A stretch of 64,000 bases of DNA from Acetatifactor sp. (GTDB lineage: Bacteria > Bacillota > Clostridia > Lachnospirales > Lachnospiraceae). Each line of letters starts with the position of its first letter. The stretch's first letter is position 1. Positions 61,441 to 64,000 of the stretch are shown piece after piece. The stretch spans positions 744,001-808,000 of the forward strand of contig JAEEVF010000001.1 of assembly GCA_016290775.1 (NCBI GenBank), given 5' to 3'. The notes below the pieces were generated by a model. It was not told the origin of the DNA, did no database searches, and was given only the letters and a program-made list of their open reading frames with translations. Both the position numbers and the translations under genes were made by a program.

Positions 61441-61905
61441 TCAGTTTATGTCTTCCAGCGATATCACTCCCATGTCCAGAAGTGAGATCAGGTCACCGTT
61501 TTCACGCTTTCCAACGCCGGATACATATGCCTTTCCGTCCTGTCTTACGTCAAGGGTACTGTCCACCTGCGCATCTTCCAAGGTCACAACTTCCCTGACT
61601 TCATCCACGATCACGCCAAGATTCCCTTCCTGCTCTGTCTTCACCACGATGATCCTTGTTTTCTTTTCATAAACGTCCTTCTCAAGGCCCATCTTTACGC
61701 GAAGGCTCATCACGGGAAGCACCTCTCCCCGCAGGTTGATGATGCCTACAAGGTGTTTCGGCATCTTTGGGATACGCGTGATCTTTTGCATTCTGACGAT
61801 GTTATCGACGTTTCGGATGTCAATGCCATACTGCTCATTCATTAGGCGGATGACGATAAACTGACGATTCTCAGAAGCTTTTTTCTGTTCTGTCACTTCA
61901 TTCAT
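61441..61905 (-). CDS. cheW: chemotaxis coupling protein CheW
   Basis: The 154-residue adaptor links CheA to chemoreceptors. It is a single CheW-like SH3 pair with FIVIRLMNEQYGIDIRNVDN, the HLVGIINLRGEVLPVMSLRV core, and GVIVDEVREVVTLE. ATG 61905 (MNEVTEQKK) was chosen because GGAGG lies eight bases upstream; an earlier in-frame ATG overlaps cheA. It follows cheA by 16 bp. Confidence 0.95.
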   Translation of the reverse strand: MNEVTEQKKASENRQFIVIRLMNEQYGIDIRNVDNIVRMQKITRIPKMPKHLVGIINLRGEVLPVMSLRVKMGLEKDVYEKKTRIIVVKTEQEGNLGVIVDEVREVVTLEDAQVDSTLDVRQDGKAYVSGVGKRENGDLISLLDMGVISLEDIN

Positions 61906-61921
61906 GTCTTCGTCCTCCCTC

Positions 61922-64000
61922 CTAAACACACGCATTGGCATCAAGGATCAGCGCAACCTCGCCATCACCAAGAATGGTAGCGCCACTGACGTACTTGCAC
62001 TGCTTGATATACTTTCCAAGCGGCTTGATCACGATCTCAAGCTGACCAAGGAGCTCATCGATCACCAGTGCGGCGCTGCGATCTCCCTTTTTAACGACAA
62101 CCGCCGTCATTTCCTCGGCGGGAACCTTATCGCCCACTACCTCCAGTACGTCAAAGAGACGGACCAGCGGAATGACGTCTCCGCGCAGGTTGATGACTTC
62201 TCTGTTCTGTATGGTTTTTATATCCCCTCGATGAATGCTTTCAATGCTAAGGATGGATGCCAACGGGATCGCATATTTTTCGTTCCCGACGCGCACCATG
62301 AGGGCCTTGATGATCGCAAGCGTCATGGGCAGGCGGATTGTCCAAGTGCTGCCCTCGCCAAGCGTGCTATGCACTTCCACTTCACCACTCAGGGATTCTA
62401 TCTTTGACTTTACCACGTCGAGACCGACGCCTCTTCCCGAAACGTCCGTAACCTTCTTTGCCGTGGAAAAACTTGGAAGGAACAACAGGTCTATGAGTTC
62501 CTTGTCCGTCATGGTCTCTGCCGCTTCCGCAGTGATCACGCCGCGTTCCAAAGCCTTCTTCTTTATGGCTTCTACGTCAATTCCGTTACCGTCGTCCCGA
62601 ACCTCGATCACGACGTTATTCCCGACCTGACGTGCATCCAGAAAGATGGAGCCCACGGGATTTTTTCCTCGACTGATACGTACGCTTTCTTCCTCAAGTC
62701 CGTGATCGGCTGAGTTCCGAAGAAGATGCATCAGTGGATCACCAAGCTCGTCTACCACGGTGCGATCCAGCTCCGTGTCTTCACCAGTCATATATAATTC
62801 CATCTTCTTGTCAAGCTTCTTCGATATGTCCCTGATCATCCGAGGGAATTTGTTCGTCACGTTCTCGATCGGAACCATGCGAGCCTTCATGACCGATTCA
62901 TGAAGGTTTGAAGTAACCCTTTCCAGATACTCCACGTTATCCTTCAGGCCCTTTTGCGCATGAAGGCTTTCTTGCGTTGCCGACACAATGGAGTTCTTTG
63001 CGATGATCAGCTCGCTGACAAGGTTCATCAACTCATCCAGCTTTTCAATGTCGACTCGAATGGTCTTTCCGCCTGCATGCTTTCCTGCGGGAGGCGCTTT
63101 CTTCTCTGTTTGTGATCCTTCTGCCGTAGCTGCCGTGCCCTCTTCCGTCTGATCTTCTTCTTTTTCTTCTGCCTTATCTTGCGGCGCTTTCGAAGGCTGT
63201 TCTTCTTTCTTTTCCGCGGCGGTCTGCTCACTTTCCTTCTGCTTGGGCTCCTGATCTGCATCCGCTTTTCCAGGGAATACGCCAGCCTTATCCAGATCCA
63301 GGATACCGCCGGTTACGTTCTCGATCTCCGAAACGTTTCCGGCCGCCTTGATCACTTCCTCCAAAGATGCGGAAGAGATCACGACCAAAGTGAAATCCCA
63401 GTCAAATTTCTCATCTTCTATGTCCGCCATGCTCGGGTTCGAGGCAATGATCTCACCCTTTTCGCCGACAGTGCGGACCACCAGGAATGCCCGAGCTGCC
63501 TTGAGCAGGCATTTTTCCTGGATCTTTACGTTAATGCCATAGCACTCTTCGCCATCTGCCCTGGCTTCCTTAATGGCATTTTTCAAAGTATCATTCAAAG
63601 CAACCTGTTCCCACTTCTCGGCAGGCTGTGACGGCACTTCGTCTGTCTTCTTGTCTTTTTCTTTGGGTGTCGAAGCCTTCTTATCTTGGGACGCCGGCGC
63701 CTCTTTTTTCAGACATTCATTTAGGGCTCGGATCAATTCTTCATTGTCATTGGTTCCTTCATCCGAAGTTTCCTGAATGTTCTTAGTATATTCTTCCAAA
63801 GCATCCAGGCAGGAGAACAGAACGTCGATGATTTTCGGTTGAACCTTAAGATTCCCGCTCCGAACTTCAGAAAACACGTTTTCCATGTCATGGGTCAACG
63901 TCTGCATCCTCTGAAAGCCCATGGTCCCCGCCATGCCCTTTAAGGTATGCGCCGCGCGGAAAATCTCATTGATGGTGCCCTCATCCTCCGGCTCCTCTTC
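61922..64000 (-). CDS. cheA: chemotaxis histidine kinase CheA, 5' end cut by the window edge
   Basis: The frame stays open to the right edge, so the first ~30 residues are missing and no start can be given. Visible parts are the HPt domain with its phosphorylated His in FRAAHTLKGMAG (just inside the edge), a P2-like region (VVISSASLEEVIKAAGNVSE), an acidic linker, the dimerisation helix IRVDIEKLDELMNLVSELII, and the ATPase with LMHLLRNSADHGLE, VRDDGNGIDVEAI and VSGRGVGLDVVKSKI. The C-terminal CheW-like domain reads REVINLRGDVIPLVRLFDVL. It heads the visible cheA-W-C-D-fliA operon. Confidence 0.96.
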   Translation of the reverse strand, partial: EEEPEDEGTINEIFRAAHTLKGMAGTMGFQRMQTLTHDMENVFSEVRSGNLKVQPKIIDVLFSCLDALEEYTKNIQETSDEGTNDNEELIRALNECLKKEAPASQDKKASTPKEKDKKTDEVPSQPAEKWEQVALNDTLKNAIKEARADGEECYGINVKIQEKCLLKAARAFLVVRTVGEKGEIIASNPSMADIEDEKFDWDFTLVVISSASLEEVIKAAGNVSEIENVTGGILDLDKAGVFPGKADADQEPKQKESEQTAAEKKEEQPSKAPQDKAEEKEEDQTEEGTAATAEGSQTEKKAPPAGKHAGGKTIRVDIEKLDELMNLVSELIIAKNSIVSATQESLHAQKGLKDNVEYLERVTSNLHESVMKARMVPIENVTNKFPRMIRDISKKLDKKMELYMTGEDTELDRTVVDELGDPLMHLLRNSADHGLEEESVRISRGKNPVGSIFLDARQVGNNVVIEVRDDGNGIDVEAIKKKALERGVITAEAAETMTDKELIDLLFLPSFSTAKKVTDVSGRGVGLDVVKSKIESLSGEVEVHSTLGEGSTWTIRLPMTLAIIKALMVRVGNEKYAIPLASILSIESIHRGDIKTIQNREVINLRGDVIPLVRLFDVLEVVGDKVPAEEMTAVVVKKGDRSAALVIDELLGQLEIVIKPLGKYIKQCKYVSGATILGDGEVALILDANACV

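Overview
The window reads as chromosomal DNA of a motile, anaerobic Firmicute, most likely a Lachnospiraceae-type Clostridium. This inference rests on several things seen here: a che/sigma-28 block directly upstream of rpsB-tsf, a Rex repressor, an NfnAB-type bifurcating transhydrogenase with Fhs and FolD, a giant CoA-dehydratase activase, cysteine-type (lipobox) lipoproteins, and strong AGGAGG ribosome binding sites with TTGACA/TATAAT promoters. I saw no rRNA, tRNA, CRISPR array, transposase or phage gene. Both ends cut genes: nth at the left and cheA at the right.

Layout. 1-5.9 kb (minus strand): an apparent operon folD > TPR/zinc-ribbon protein > nfnA > nfnB > zinc-ribbon membrane protein > rlmH > nth, with a promoter and a good Rex-operator-like palindrome in front of folD. 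6-10.6 kb (minus): ftsK/spoIIIE then fhs. 10.7-16.9 kb (minus): yebC, metY, a GT2 glycosyltransferase, and a polytopic GT-C-like protein with a very long acidic repeat tail. 17-20.4 kb (minus): rex-nnr-alr, with a promoter that carries a second Rex-like site. 20.5-22.5 kb (plus): an ABC-F ATPase with its own promoter and terminator. 22.5-29.2 kb (minus): DUF4349 lipoprotein, M16C metalloprotease, an unknown protein, a degenerate sigma-70-like protein, a composite palindromic repeat, and a rhomboid-like membrane protein. 29.4-33.8 kb (plus): a 1,447-residue acyl-CoA dehydratase activase fusion. 33.8-38 kb (minus): thiamine pyrophosphokinase, and a gpmI > peptidase-like > aldo/keto reductase operon.

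38-48.5 kb (minus): an unusual transporter operon with a large solute-binding lipoprotein, MalF- and MalG-like permeases, a HlyD/MacA-like adaptor, a MacB-type periplasmic-domain protein and a second large solute-binding lipoprotein, but no ATPase gene. 48.7-52.9 kb (minus): a LolD/MacB-type ATPase with a coiled-coil FtsX permease. 53-56.2 kb (plus): a tandem GT-C/PMT glycosyltransferase. 56.2-56.5 kb: a second palindromic repeat cluster. 56.6-64 kb (minus): cheA-cheW-cheC-cheD-fliA-DUF6115-like-small membrane protein, a terminator overlapping the next promoter, then rpsB-tsf.

The observations most worth a second look are: the local Rex circuit joining the NAD(H) sensor to an NfnAB operon; the ATPase-less hybrid import/efflux-type operon; the sigma-like protein that lacks promoter-recognition regions; and two copies of a palindromic repeat family with CTCGGGG ends. 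All functional statements are from reading the sequence; no database search was run.
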